Translations under genes and position numbers: made by a program
The notes under the pieces: model-generated
Databases searched by the model: none
What the model was told of the DNA's origin: nothing
Seen by the model: only the letters and a program-made list of their open reading frames with translations
Assembly (NCBI GenBank): GCA_027922465.2
Contig: BQMF02000205.1
Coordinates: forward strand, 1-64,000
DNA: 64,000 nt
Source of the DNA: Turritopsis dohrnii
Lineage: Eukaryota; Cnidaria; Hydrozoa; Anthoathecata; Oceaniidae
Direction of reading: 5' to 3'
Part shown: one piece after another, positions 13,201 through 26,270 of the stretch
Layout of the letters: each line of letters starts with the position of its first letter
How positions within the stretch are numbered: position 1 is the first letter of the stretch

Positions 13201-13788
13201 AAAAGCGGCGAGCATTAATTGTCACGAGAAGCCTACACTGATAAATGTCACATATTTTAAAATTTGGAATTCTTCAGTGGGTTCACCTTTCCGAAATAAG
13301 AAAAAATAGCTGTAGATTTTCAAAATATTTTTGTGAAATATTTAAAAGTTGCGAGCACACGAAGTCGTGAATCCTAAAAAGGAAAAAGTTATCTGATGTG
13401 TTGCCTGAAAACATGTAAAAGTATATACCTTTTCTCTAACAGGCTTAGCTTTTCTTCCAGTTTGTGACTGCTCATTAAGTAATATATCTTTTCGAATATG
13501 TTCTAAAGCTTTCTCCAGGTTTTCTTTTCCACGAAGCAGGCATTTTATTTCTTCCTCTGTCTCAAGCAGATTTTCACGAAGATTTTTTACAACATCTCTT
13601 GTATCTCTGACATATGCGTGAATTTGACTATTACTTTGCTGAATACAGTTATCACGCAGAGATGGCAATGGATCCAATTGACGTCCGAGATCGTTGAATT
13701 TGTCGCTCCTTTGAACAACAACTTGAGCGAGTTTAATGTTGTTTATTGTTGAAAGTTTCCACGAGTCCGGTCCAATAGTTGCTTCCAT
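10223..13788 (-). CDS. TEKTL1: Tektin-family protein, TEKTL1/CCDC105-like
   Basis: Exons, 5' to 3': 13788-13429 (ATG, 120 codons), an uncertain 46-nt exon 11613-11568, 11238-10761, 10689-10595, and 10525-10223 with the stop. The protein is coiled coil throughout. It has [12 protein letters not shown] in the middle and a C-terminal block with LGP, then [11 protein letters not shown], then [11 protein letters not shown], the pattern of the tektin-like CCDC105/TEKTL1 group. Tektins are filament proteins inside ciliary doublet microtubules. In exon 10689-10595 the start reads in frame 0 (QHLQLASG) and the rest in the -1 frame ([11 protein letters not shown]). One extra A in the A5 run near 10665 restores a single frame. 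The third exon also holds an 81-nt GT-AG stretch (11047-10967) that keeps frame if removed and reads unlike the rest. Family call is firm; the exact orthologue is less so. Confidence 0.7.
11568..11613 (-). other. Candidate small second exon of the tektin-like gene
   Basis: On the minus strand, TACAAAAAAG precedes a 46-nt open stretch coding [14 protein letters not shown], followed by a near-perfect donor GTAAGT. It enters in phase 0 as exon 1 requires and reads like the tektin segment after PVREK. It exits in phase 1 whereas the next exon needs phase 2. So it is either not an exon or has lost one base. Confidence 0.35.
11623..11920. repeat. ATAAGAAC-type MITE, copy 1
   Basis: Starts ATAAGAACCAGTAAAATCTG and ends near a GTTCTTATAAAACTGTTCTT block. 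Copies occur at 31591-32020 and 44735-45148. Both ends are built of GTTCTTATTTT and GAGCCTCAGGTTG modules in opposite orientation, so the element can fold on itself. It lies in an intron of the tektin-like gene. Confidence 0.75.
11921..13428. other. Intron of the tektin-like gene
   Basis: About 1.5 kb of AT-rich sequence without open frames of note. No RNA gene or repeat was recognised. Confidence 0.5.
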
Positions 13789-14298
13789 TGTTGAGATTAA
13801 ATGGTATAGTTGAGAAGGTGCTCACCATTTAAAAGTGTAAAATTCAATTCTTAAGTTGTGGATGAGCAATCAATTTCTTCGTGGTGCCATTATGATGATT
13901 GATGTCTGTGTGTAAATAACATTCCATTCAAGATATTTCCACGGTAACATCTAGAATTTACGGCGACCGAAGTAACATTTCGCCCGAAACATGCATAATG
14001 GCCAATGAATTGTCGGGGGTTCATACATTATTTACAATGTTTTATGAATTTACTACGAATTTACTCGATAGTATTAATAAACACACTTACAAGTACTATA
14101 TAAAATCTGCTATCTTGCTTGATTTGCTTTTCTGAAATTTCATTAATAATATAAAGCCATTTCTTTCAGATTAAGATATTATTTCAATAATCGAGGAGAA
14201 AAGAAGAGAAAAAAGCAGCTGTCACTTACGTTTCTTGAATGTAAATATACATACACATATATTGTAATTAATGACTTAATTAAGTGGACCTATGTGGT

Positions 14299-17200
14299 AT
14301 GGGTGCAAAAGGAACAAAACTTACACAGGAAGAAATCAGAGAATTGCAAAAAGCAACATATTGTGAGTATATATACACTGTGTTTTCATTAGCTGAATCA
14401 TTGACATGAATGTTATATATATTATAAACAATGTTTATTTATTACAAATGAACAATTTGTGAAAATTGAGTTTATGACTTTTCACGAGGAAAGGCTTGAC
14501 CATCACATTTAACTATATGTGCTACACACACAGAACAGCCCTCTGAATTTAATTTAAGATAGGTCAGCAAAATAATAGCAATTTCAGGTCAGCTTTTGGA
14601 ATTCTGCGTCGGTTTAAGGTTGGCTTTTGCAGAGTGCTGACCTAAATTCAAAGGATATAAAATAGAGAATTGTTATTTCTTAGTGTAGTTTATATATATA
14701 CACACCAATATTTTTTATAAGCAACCAACATTGTCAGAAAGCAAAACTTGTAAGTACATTTTATTATTCAGCTTTACTATCACAAGCAACCATAGAATTT
14801 ACCAATCTATATATAATATATATATATATGACATATATAATATATGACATTGATATAGTGTAAAGATCATATCATTATGAATCTTATTTCATTAATTTGT
14901 CATTACATTTGTTTTTAAAAGTTGATTATGTGTTCATAGTACAGGTTTTATTTGATTTTTGGATTTTCATTGTAGACGATTTACTTGTAATCTTCTGTGA
15001 TTTAGATTCTCCATCTCAAAGCAGCTGTTAAGCAAAAATCTTCCAAATTTAAAGCAACTTTGAATATACTGCTTATAAGGAAGTGTATCTATTGATAATT
15101 ATTATAACAGATAATTTTCTGTAATGTCTATGCAAAATAAAAATGTATATATAGATGCCAGGTTTTACCTTTACAAATGAGTAAGCTAAAGCAAATGGTT
15201 TTAAGGAATTAATGCCCATAAGAGTGTTTAATTATTATTTTGAATTTTGTTCTCATTTTTTAAATTAAATGTTCTGTACTGTTTCTGACTAATTTGGCAT
15301 CCAATTCTTGATATACACACAAAAATACACACATAGCATTCTAGACCTTCTATCTTCAAGAGTTAGTATCCAGACAAATGTAAAATAAGCAGAGTCATAT
15401 CTGCTCTTTTGTTTACACAGTTACGCTTTTCATTTCTTGTGAATTTTTGTAGCATATAGATGTATTTTAATTGTTTTTGAATCTTTTACTTTGATATTCT
15501 GAATTTGACCTTATAATTAATTGCTTAAATTTTAATATTTCATTTCTTTATTAAATTTCTATATATAACATGATTAAAGATTCATGTTGGCTGAAAACTT
15601 TCTATTGTAGATTTAAAAAACTTTAATCCAATATAACTCTAGCTTTTTGTTTGTTAATGGGACGAAACTGACTTCACTTGCATAAAAGTGTAAAAGCTCC
15701 TGTTTATTTTTCCATTTATAGATTGATCTCATTCATTTTATAATGATATAGTTGTCAAACATGGAGAAACTTGATAATAGTTAGGTTTCACAAAATTACT
15801 TCATCTTGAGTAGTAATAAGTAGTAGTTTTTCAATTTATTACAAAGTGATTAAAATCAGCTAAAGATGTTTTGAAGTACTTAAGAATGCTTTTTGTCATT
15901 TTGTCAGTAATTCAACATGCTTGGCATTTTAGCCATTAATGATATATTTTGGTTGGTACTTAGTTTCTTAATTCTACTGTTGTTCCTTGCTCTCAGCTCT
16001 GTTTTAAATCAAATTTGTGAGCATGGTTTTGCTGGATATTGAGATAACATCACAAAACCATATTTTTAGTTTAGTCTCTGATTTCATGAAGTTAGTATCT
16101 TCCTATTGAGACACGGGATTCTGCAAATCTAAAACATTTCAATGTTTCTCAACTCAGTTGTATCATAATGACACCAGCAAATAATAATTGTTTCCCCTAT
16201 TGAGGCATGACTAAAGCATGACTTAAGCATGCAGTTCAAATTGACTGGCTGTTTAGAACTGTGAAAGATGAATTTTTGTTAACATCTCCTGAGATGACGT
16301 TTGGGTTTTTTGTATTTAAGTTTCCATGATAATCGCTGACATGCTTATTACTTGCAGGAAAAGTTAAGTCAAGGGAAATATTTTTGGATTTTCTCGTATA
16401 CCCTTTGTTTTACTTAATGTCTTTGTAATTTTCAAAATAAGCATTGAAATTCTTTGCTCAAACTTCCTGAATGTCAGGTAATAATAGATTTAAATAATCA
16501 CCATTACTATGCAGACAGTTTATATTTTAGAATACACATTAGTTGCCTTATAAGTAAACTCATTAATGCTTTAGAACAATAGGACTATGTATGAATAAAC
16601 ATGTGAAAAGGTTTCTTTAATAATTTAATAATAGTTTCTTTAATCATTCAAGAAACCAATTTAATTAACAAAATTTAATATTCAAAAGGGAACAGACCTG
16701 TAAACACGGGTTAGTTTATAATAATCGCTATCAATATTATTGTGGCAGACATGAAACTTTCACCTGTACTTTTATTTATCTTTTAGTTGACAAAAAGGAG
16801 CTTCAAAAATGGTAAGCATGAGTCAATTGGATTTTAAAAAAACTTCCTTCTCTATGATACCAGAATATTGTGATAATACATATTTCCTGTCTTATCAAAT
16901 CAAGAAAACAATCAGCTAATTATGAAATATATGCTAGCTAACTTGCTAAAAATTGGTGATAATTTTATATGATATGATTTTTAATATAGGTATAGAGACT
17001 TCATGAAAGATTGTCCATCAGGACAACTTCACCAAGAGGTACGAAAATCATTATCATGGATGGTCTTTTGTCTCTTTAGGAGGAAATTACTGTTATAAAA
17101 TGTTAAACATTTCCAGACTATACTTGAAATCTCTGATTACGAAAGTCTCAAGAAACTTTAAAATATTCTTTTCACTCTGTTATTGCTAAAATCTTCTTTT

Positions 17201-19195
17201 TCAGGAGTTTGAACGTATCTATCAACAATTTTTTCCGTTTGGTGATCCATCTAAATTTGCTGCTTTTGTTTTCAAAGTATTTGACAAGAATGCAGTATGT
17301 GTTATTTTTGAATGTTTTGCTGTCGAATGCTTTCCATATACTTCAGTTTTCTGATATATTTCTATTGTTTCTAGGATGGATGTATTAGTTTTAAAGAATT
17401 TATTACAGCTTTATCAATAACATCAAGAGGAACATTAGATGAGAAACTGGAATGTATGCTTTTACAAATGTTTGATTTCTGTATATCATTTGTAGCAACA
17501 TATGGTGATTTCCATTGAGTTGTGTCATAGAATTTTATATTTTCTAAAAATTATAACCACACTAATAAAAAATAATTTAAAAAAAATAAAAAAAGGTTTA
17601 ATGAGGGAAAATCTTTGTTGAAAATGAAAACTGCAAAATTAAATCACTGAATATAAGCAGTACGATCACTTATGGCTGAAGCAGTTCACATATTCAATTT
17701 TTAAATTTTCATTTTTTGTGATTCTTTAAGGATAGTTTCTAACCAAAAAATAGCAAAAAAAATTTTTTAGCATTTCCTATGTAATTTTTATCATAGATTA
17801 AGTTTCTGGAGTCAAAAATTTAAATTTAGAAGCACTTTTTCCAAAAAACGCGTTTTTGTGTTCTAATAGACATTTTTAAAATAAATATCTTTTCAATAAA
17901 CGTTGCTGATCTTTATTCGTATTTTTCTTTCAATCATGCGTCATTCGCTAATTTCTATTCAGATATTATGTAAACAGGTTTGATCTTTGAAAAAACTTAA
18001 ATCGTCGATATCTCGACAATGGTTTTTCGCTGTTATCCGGACTTTGCCCAGCTCCAAGTCCCCTACACATCAATTGATGTCGACGGAATGACGTTTATTC
18101 GAACCAATGGGATCTTAGGAAAAAAACCTTGCCTCACTTTTGTCTAATTTTTAGTAACAGCTGAGAAATTGATGAATAAGCGAGACAGACCATGCGTAAA
18201 TACGGACATAAGTACATGAACAATGATTATACGATGATTGTGAAAGATCTATTGGTTTTGTTGAAAAAGTGAGGCAAAGTTTTGTTAATGATATCATGAG
18301 GATCACGTAGATATAACTTTCACAAGAAACAGATGAGGCTGAGGGGACTTGGAGCTCGAATAGTGTGGGAAAAGTCAAATTCGTTGAATAATTTTTTTCT
18401 TTTTTGGAGTTTATTTTTTATTAAAATTAATGTGATAGATCGATAGAGAATTTATTTAGCTTTCAGAAAATGTATACTCTTATAGGGGAAAAAATGAAAG
18501 TATCTGAGATATTTCATAAAAACTGAACATGTGTTTAGAGGTTCGAGACTATCCTTAAGGACAACTTTTTGATTGATTTATTGATGAAGCAGCAGTTTGC
18601 TGCTAATGCCACTCATCAATCAACGAAAAACTCGACTGTTTAGTTGGTGGAAATATGATGTATTACACTGACTGAAAGATGGATCATACCAGCCTGCTTT
18701 ATTTTGTTATAGGGGCTTTTTCATTATATGATCTGGATAAAGATGGGTATATTACCAGAGATGAAATGTTGCATATAGTTGAATCAATATACAGAATGGT
18801 GGTATGTGTCTAATTGAATCTTGAATTATTTCAATCCACTAAAGAGAATTTGCAAAAACGCTTTTGTTTGTTTTAGGGCAAGATGGTAGATTTACCTGAG
18901 GATGAAGATACTCCTGAGAAACGAGTTGATAAAATATTCAAAAAAATGGATAAGGTAGAGGACAGTGATGATTTTAGTATCATTATCATTATCATATCAG
19001 TATCATTTATTTTACTGCTGATGATTGTACAAGGTATTATTGGCCTTACCATTGCAATTTTCTTGTTTATAGAATCACGATGGACAGTTAACCATGGAAG
19101 AGTTTCGTGAAGGTTCTAAGTGTGACCCATGGATCGTTCAGGCTTTAGCAATAGACCTTCCTGAAGCTGAGGTCACAGGTCCTTCTGCAAGTTGA
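14299..19195 (+). CDS. NCS1: Neuronal calcium sensor (frequenin/NCS-1 type)
   Basis: Eight exons with agreeing GT-AG phases: 14299-14362, 16787-16811, 16990-17038, 17205-17294, 17375-17453, 18713-18801, 18877-18954, 19073-19195. They total 597 nt, 198 residues. The N terminus [12 protein letters not shown] has Gly2, the usual N-myristoylation site. EF-hand 1 is degenerate (KDCPSGQL), as in all NCS proteins. EF-hands 2-4 are canonical: [24 protein letters not shown] and [12 protein letters not shown]. Family signatures [21 protein letters not shown] and [16 protein letters not shown] are all present. NCS-1 is a myristoylated calcium switch that binds membranes, PI4-kinase, Ric8 and receptors. 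The length is near the usual 190; the tail after QALAI is slightly longer than in vertebrates. No frameshift or missing ligand was seen. Confidence 0.95.
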
Positions 19196-21040
19196 TCAAA
19201 CTCTTGAAAATCTAGAATTCACTTTGTATGCTTTACTTCTAATTAATGCATTAATTTTAGGAGAACTTTTCATAGCTTTCTTTTTGGCATAGTTGTAAAA
19301 TTTCTGGAGGTTCAGGAATATCATTTTCGAATCTGCTGGTCTGGGTTTTTATGAATCAACTATTTTTTATCTCCCTTTAGCGTCCCTTCATTTTGTTGTA
19401 ACGACTTTATTTCTGCTTGTAGTTATCGTAGCTATAAAACACTTATTTGAATGGCTTATGTCCTTTTTGAATTTTAAAGAATTTTTTTTTTTATTTATTT
19501 TTTTACTGTGTCAAGACCACATTTTTTTCTTCTGTTGTTTGTTTTTGTACAATATTAATCATGTATTTTATCTGTTGTATACTAAAATCCCTCTGTTTAT
19601 ACTCTCTATATATTCACCTTCAATATTGATAGGTCAATCTGCTTGGTGAATTGTTTACATGAAATCTTTAACGTTTTTTTGGTATTGTATGATCTCAGTT
19701 CAAACTAGTAAAGTATTTCAACCTGTTTATAAACTTAACCCCCAAAACTATTTCTGCATTGTTTACATGATTTGATGTAAGAGGATGCTCCTTCGAAAAC
19801 ATTTGATGTAAGAGGATGCTCCTTCGAAAGCATTTGCATTTCCACTAATGATTTGTTGTTTCTTCATATATTATATGGCTTTACCTTGAATTGTACTTGC
19901 CACACTTCCTCCTCCCTTTTTATAGTTTTTGAATTTTCACGACATGTATCTCACCATCACTATTGTGCATTGTTATTATATTCACCATGGTTACCACTGT
20001 TTTTTGATTAAAATCAATTTTTTTATTGTATTCTTGACCAGCCCTGCATATATTTGTATTTTGATAAATTTTGAATGTATAACAATCAACGATGAAGAAA
20101 GAAACATTACTTCCATCAGTGTACTTTGTGAATCGTATTACTTCCAACTTGATTATTATTATTATTCAGTCGGAATGGGCGTATGGCAGGGAGCAAAATT
20201 TCTTATTGGTAGAACCATCTTCCATTTCTTTAATTTTGTTTTGTTTTGTCGGTTTTTATTCTCTACTACTCTGAGTTAAAGTTGAGAAAATTATGTCAAT
20301 TATAAAGTCATTCATTACACAACGGAAAAGAAGGAGGGGCAGGGTTGTATAAGAGAACTCAGCTTGACATAGAGCCAACTTAAAAATAGGCATGTCTTAT
20401 GAAGAAAAGTAACAATGTATGCGGTCACGCTATCAACAAGCCAAAAAACAGAATCTTTACACGTAAAGAGTCTTGTAAAAATTTCTTTTAAGCAAGTGTT
20501 TTAAGGTTTTAAATTTAAATTGTACGTCATGTTTCACTTCTCAACTCTTCATGACCACAAGAAAATTAAACCTAAAGAAAATTGGTGGCAAAATCAAATC
20601 GATTTGATTTTTTCACCAATTTTTCTATTCAAATTACAACAAGGTGGGAATGTGAGTTTGTTTTTTAAAAAGAAACGTGTGTGAAACAATAGTAAGAAGA
20701 GATGGCAAAAATACACAAGGCAACATGTTACAAACATTATTATTATCCATATTATTGTATCTGCCATATGTAGTGACAACTGTTTTTTGAAAATAAATGC
20801 GCCAAAAACCAGTATAATAGCCACCCCCTACCCACCACCCCTCTTTAGACATCAATATCGTTCTCAAACTATAATCGATAAGCTGAGTTACCTGATTCAC
20901 ACTGTTAAAGTAGCTAGTATGATCCTACCAATGATTTAACCCCATCTTAAACAGAAAGTCGTCACTTTTCCCACAATGCCACACCACCCACTTCTCTGTT
21001 GCTAGTATGTTTCTGTGAGGGTATTTGGATTGTTTTTATG
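19196..21040. other. 3' UTR and intergenic stretch after the calcium sensor
   Basis: T-rich sequence likely to include a long 3' UTR. A 31-bp direct duplication sits at 19770-19831 (two copies, one mismatch). Short ORFs here have no family features and were not called. Confidence 0.5.
19770..19831. repeat. 31-bp tandem duplication
   Basis: The unit beginning ATTTGATGTAAGAGGATGCT occurs twice head to tail with one substitution near the end. Probably a recent local duplication within the 3' UTR. Confidence 0.8.
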
Positions 21041-21126
21041 CGACTTATGATGCGGTTATTCTTGTCTAGTACTTCCACTCAACTGCACTTGAAGTTTACT
21101 TGAAGTTTACTTGAAATAGTTTTCTC

Positions 21127-21988
21127 TCAGATCTTGAGATCAACCATCTCGTTGAGACCAGTGAAAGTCATAACTGCATGAGTGTTCGACTCTGTGAGAC
21201 CAGTGAAAACCATAACTGCAAGAGTGTTCGACACTGCTCGCCTCAGGCCAGTGTAGCCTGGAACAAGAGGTTCATCAGGGACAGTACACAGGAATTTGTC
21301 AAGATTCTTTTTGAAAACATCCTTTTTGCAGTTTGTTAGATTTCTTAGGATTTTGGTATACAGTTGAATAATTTGGGACCCTGCATGCGAATGGATGCGT
21401 AGATTTGGGTTTGGTAGAGACTTCGTTTGATCAGGGGAATGTGGCACTTTCTTCCTTGTCTATGATTTATATGGCATGTGATGCCAGGAGTCTCTGCTCC
21501 ATTTTGAATCTTTCCAATATTTGGTGCGAGTCCTTCGAGAATACACCATGTATAGATGATGATGTGTCTCTCTCTTCGACGTTGCAGTGAGTACAGTTTG
21601 AGGGTTTGAAGTCTTTCCCAGTAGTCTTTTTGATTCATGTTGTCAATCTGCCTTGTGAATGATTGTTGTAGTTTCTCAATAGATTGAATCAGGCCTTTTT
21701 CAATCGGATTCCAAAGTTGAGAGCAGTAGTCCAGGTGGGGAATGACAAGTGATCTCCACAGTGTCAGCATTACATCTTTGTCTCTAGATTTAAAAGTTCT
21801 TAGAACCCAACCAACAAGTTGAGTTGCTCTTTTGAAGACTGCAGTGATTATGCTCTTTATAGGTGGTATCTATTGATATCATAACTCCCAAATCTTTGAC
21901 GAGTTGTTTTTCTTCTATGATCTGTGAGTTTTCTATAAAGTAGCAAATTTTTTTCCATTCAACTTCATGTTGTTGTTTTCTGCCCATT
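21127..21988 (-). pseudogene. LINE reverse transcriptase C-terminal fragment
   Basis: Continues the RT after the hAT-like insertion: WAENNNMKLNGKKF, then KDLGVMISIDTTYKEH, then SLVIPHLDYCSQLWNP. It ends GPKLFNCIPKSLRNLTNCKK in a shifted frame. At least three frame changes occur. A near-duplicate of about 44 bp (GAGACCAGTGAAA...) lies at 21155-21235 near the 3' end. Confidence 0.85.
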
Positions 21989-24428
21989 TAGGGGCGGATG
22001 CAGGATTTAAAAGAGGTATGTCGCAAAGCGAAAAATTTTTTGCGTTGCGGAGCGACGCAAGAAATTTTAAATTCAGCTGGGGGTGTTGGGGGGTGCTGTG
22101 AACCCCCCAATTGGGGCCGGGGCGAAGCCCCGAAAAATTACGCTTTTCAAAGGTTCTAGGGAAGCATTTCACCTCAATTTTGATATGTTTGTCAGATCTG
22201 TTTCTTCCTACAAGAACGCAGTGGGGGCAGGAAAGGACAAAATAACTACAATGGTTCAGTTTGCCAACTAAGGGTTGCGTGAAATCCGGATTTTCATTCA
22301 ACAAAATTCGAGCGAGAGTGAGTTGAATTCGTAAACAGTGCGTAAATGAGCATGCATGATAGACCGAAAGAGTATCTGATACTTTTGTTAATTTTCTTTC
22401 AATAAATTCTATCAATACAATGTACTTAATTGCAATAATAAATAGACCTATTCAACATTTTTCAAATGTCAAAGTTTTACCAAACCGTAATAACAGGCTA
22501 CAACCAACATGAAAATATTTCCTTTTCTAACACTAAAAAATTGAGTAGTAAAAGTAGCCTGAATAAAAAGGATTTTTCAAAACCATAAAGAATCACTAGT
22601 CAGTTAAACCAACAAGAAATGTTCTAGTATATACATTGACTCAGAGATAATGATAACATTCAGATTTATGTTGCAACTTTATACGTTCATTGACAAAATT
22701 CAATTTAAAAAATGGGTCAGATGTTCTTTAAATGAATAATCACTGAAGATATCTTTGAATCAGTGTTTCCTGATAGCATTAGTTTTTAACCACATATGAC
22801 TGGAAATACCCAACACTTCATATTGACATTCGTTACTCTTGTCTTTGGTTCCACAGTTCCATTGTTTCAAGTATACCAGATATTCGACGATTGTAATATT
22901 CTCCCCAATTAATATAGTGATATTGATTACACTTGGCAATACCTTGTACACCTAAAATAGTAAAACCAAATAGATAAATTAATAATCAAAATAAATTTCC
23001 CTTTTACAAAATGATACTAATAAGCAAAATCAAATCTTAACTACTTTTTAAAATGACGCTCAAATGGCCAAAATCTAAATTCAGATTTCTCATGTATTAA
23101 ATTAAACATAATGGTAAGTTTTTGTTGCAGCAAAGATCAAACTTTCATTTAAGTTTTCAAATTTAACAATTAACAAAGATAGGCTAACTAGTTTTAGTCA
23201 GATTATGCCAAATTGAGAAAATTGAGGCTCAGTCAAAAAAGTGGCTTATTACGTATAAGAAATAACAATGTGTAATAATATAATTATATTTTTACAAAAA
23301 ACCCAAATAGCACACGTAAAGTTATAAAGTTATACAAGAAAAAATATTTGTTTCTTTCGTCTTCATTATTGTTTTTGAAACTGTTCAATTTTTAATGACC
23401 TACTAATTCGTGTAAAGAGCTTCTTGAGAACTGTAGCTATTTAACCCTGTTAGTTATTTTTCACAAGAAAATGTGCTACAAAAGTTTCACCATGAAACAC
23501 ATTATAAATATTTACACTTACATACAACATGAGATTATTTGTTTGTTATTGTGTTGTGTGTGTGGAAAACAGTTAACATTAAAGTATTTCAGGGTACTGA
23601 ACGTCTTTAAAAGCCTTGATCTGAATTTAAGAAATTTTCAAAAATGTCAACAAACAATATTCTCATCTACAAATGTTCTACTTACAATAATCGTGAAGGG
23701 AAAGAGGTAAAGAAACCTCAAAGCATTCTTTCTGAATCTTCTCCAGTAATTCATCATAAAGTATTGCCAAGTTTGCATTGGTATCGTTCACAAATAAAAG
23801 TTTTACATCTTCAAAAGAATGTGTGGTATACTCGTCATGTTTGCAAGACAGAAAAGAACTTCCATCGCTACCAGCACATTTGCAGCACATGTTTTTAGTT
23901 CTGCAAGAAGGGGGTATAAAAAAAGGTAGTCGCTCCCTGTTTTTGTGGATAATTGGAAATTAAGTTACCCCCTAACGCAAAAAATTAAGCTTTCAATCAG
24001 GAACACTCTGCATACTTTCCTCCGAAAAAAATAAGAGTGATTCTGTCTTTTACTACAGCGACTAACCCGACTAACTTAGCGAACAAGGGGGTAGTAAAAG
24101 CATGATTTAACAAGTAAAATACTGGTATCTCAAATGCTTCTATACCCCCGTCATAAAATTCGAAGACTAACTTCATGAAATCGAAGACTTACTTCTGCGA
24201 AGCGCTTTCCTTGCTAGCGCCGAATGGGAGCTACATTGGCAAAAAACATCAATTTTAAATTCGCGCTCGCGGCGCGGACTTTTCTTCTTCGCAAAGAGAA
24301 GGTATAGCAGGAGGGAAATCGTTTAGCTTGTTCGATAATTTAGAATTACTGAACCATTAAAAAACCCTTTTTAGCAAAAAAGAGGTTAGTCTTTGCGCCT
24401 ATTGCGACATACCCTAAATCCGCCACTG
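21989..24428. mobile_element. hAT-like DNA element inserted into the LINE
   Basis: The left end reads TAGGGGCGGATGCAGGATTT with GGTATGTCGCAA just inside. The right end, reversed, reads CAGTGGCGGATTTAGGGTAT with GTCGCAA inside. This CAGNGGCGGA start is the well-known hAT terminal type. The element precisely splits the LINE RT. No transposase is visible, so it is non-autonomous or gutted. A GC-rich patch (22000-22140) stands out from the AT-rich interior. The flanking 8-mers match only weakly, so a target duplication cannot be claimed. Confidence 0.7.
22835..23890 (-). pseudogene. Possible captured exons inside the hAT-like element
   Basis: The segment 23890-23710 reads CCKCAGSDGSSFLSCKHDEY and continues LLFVNDTNANLAILYDELL. 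The segment near 22950-22835, behind a good acceptor (TACTATTTTAG), reads IAKCNQYHYINWGEYYNRRI. Both look more protein-like than the surrounding DNA, with Cys/Tyr-rich composition, but I do not recognise a family and the joining phase is not clean. They may be remnants of the element's own gene or of a captured host gene. Confidence 0.3.
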
Positions 24429-25255
24429 TGCGGTTAAGATCTTCTTGAAGCATGAAGGTATCAAATATGCTTTGCACAGCCTTCTTAATCCGTGTATCAT
24501 CCGCAAAGCTTGATAGAGATGAGTATCTGATGTTTTTGTCAATGTCAATATCATCATCAGGATAAATAAGAGTGGTCCCAAAACTGATCCTTGAGGGACA
24601 CCTGACAACATCAGGGCTGCTTCAGATGGTACACCTTCAACCACAACAATTTGTTTGCGATCTTTCAGGAAGGATTCAATCCATATATCATCTAACTTGA
24701 TAATGTAAACCTGTTCTTACGAAAAGCTTTGTGTATATTTTTAGTAAGTTCTAACATGTGTTTTTAATATAATAATGATTCAACCCATGCTAAGAGTTTT
24801 CCATCGATCCCAAAAGCTTTCAGTTTACTTAAGGTAGTGTGGTCAACCTTGTCAAAGGCTTTGCTGAAGTCAATACAACATCGTTGCGATCCTCCAGTAG
24901 GGTTAATATCTCATCGATGTGGCTCAGAAGCTGGCTCAGGCAGGATCTTCCTTCACGAAAGCCATGTTGGGAAAAGTTAAAGAGGTCATTGTCATCCAAG
25001 TGCTTGGTTATAGCCTTCCGCACAATTTTCTCAAATACTTTAGTCAAGTGTGACGTTAAGGATACAGGTTTATAATTTGCAGGGTCACCTTGATCCCCTC
25101 CTTTGTAGATTGGTGTTATGTTGTTGCTTTTATGAATATCGACTGTTTTCCCTGTGTCTATACATTTCCTCCAGAACATTTTAAATGGTTGTGCCAACTG
25201 CTTTTTACATTTATTTAAAAGAATTGCTGGAAATCCATCTGGACCAGGGGCAGAA
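24429..25255 (-). pseudogene. LINE reverse transcriptase, N-terminal and palm fragments
   Basis: Contains APGPDGFPA, ITPIYKGGDQGDPANYKPVS, LTKVFEKIV, FSQHGFREGRSCLSQLL and GVPQGSVLGPLLFIL, the standard ordered RT motifs of non-LTR elements. The frame is broken between 24829 and 24644. The palm YxDD segment is degenerate in this copy, so no active enzyme is possible. Confidence 0.85.
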
Positions 25256-25261
25256 AAGTTA

Positions 25262-25925
25262 AAGAGAAAACTCCAGAAGCAGCAAAACTCGTATATTCAA
25301 GCGTAATCGTGTCAGCGGTTCGCAGTAATTTCATCGTCAACTTGAATTTAAACCAAACACAGGAGAGAAAGCTTGAATCCCTCGAACGGAGAGCTGATGT
25401 ACTGCTCAGGACGAAAACTGTACCTCTACGAAACACCATGAAGAAGCAAGCTGTTCTAATCGTGCATAAGTGTTTAAATGGTGAATTATGCTCAAACTTT
25501 GATAACTATTTCGCACTGATCAATCATAAGATGAACACACGTAACGATAACATCTTAGTTCGTGTGCCACGTGTCAAACTCGAGTTTGCGAGAAATTCTT
25601 TTTATTTTATGGGGGCAAAACTTTATAACGAGTTGCCAAAGCAAATTAGGGCTTGTGATAATTTTAAGCGTCAGGTAAAACCGCATTTCAAGTAGTTTTC
25701 AATCTTACCACTTTTTTTACTTTTACTTTACTTTCTTGAACTTGAAAGGCTGCTTTGCCTATTTATATTTTAATTTTATATTTTTATTCATTATTTGCTA
25801 ATGTTCCCATTTTAAAAGATTTTTTAGATTTTATTATTTGTATATTTGTAAAGGACACCTGTTGATAGTAGATTTTATCTGACCGTGTATATCCTTTTAA
25901 AATATTCATGAATAATAATAATAAC
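25262..25925 (+). mobile_element. 5'-truncated LINE tail, antisense to its host LINE
   Basis: The plus frame 25309-25695 encodes an RT C-terminal region: LNLNQTQERKLESLERRADV, KKQAVLIVHKCLNGELCSNF and FYFMGAKLYNELPKQIR. It is followed by a 3' UTR ending in an (AATA)n-like run near 25905-25922. This is the usual form of a truncated non-LTR insertion. It lies inside the minus-strand LINE and so is younger. Confidence 0.8.
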
Positions 25926-25994
25926 TCTATTTGAATATGTTAGTAATGGTTTGATGCAGCAAAGGCCTCTTTCATATAAATTGCTATTCATCCG

Positions 25995-26270
25995 CTAGAG
26001 CGACCAAATCTTGATTTTTCTTTGTCTATCTGCTCTAAATATTTTGTATCCCTCAATATTAATTTCAGCATCTTTGTGTTCTCTGAGCCACGTTTCAGTT
26101 AAAATTGTAAAAAGATTATCGTTTAGTATCAAAGCATCTTTTATATAGGGTACTTTTGATTGAACGGTAAGAGGTTTCAGTCCTTGTACATTGAAGATCG
26201 AAAAGGAATTTAAAATTCCAGGTTGGGATTCTGTCTCAGGTCCCAGTGCATGTTTTGAGGCCGATCCCAC
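25995..26270 (-). pseudogene. LINE endonuclease fragment (APE type, N-terminal part)
   Basis: The frame reads FNVQGL, then SKVPYIKDALILNDNLFTI, LTETWL and GYKIFRADR. This is the opening of the exonuclease-endonuclease-phosphatase fold in non-LTR elements, where N and E of the NVQGL and TETWL motifs coordinate metal. The frame then ends, and the catalytic D/H motifs that should follow are missing. Confidence 0.75.

Noticed and set aside
18151..18378. 75-codon minus ORF in an NCS1 intron
   Set aside because: Random composition, no family motif; intron sequence.
23644..23963. Plus-strand ORFs opposite the possible captured exon
   Set aside because: Antisense shadows without motifs or splice signals.
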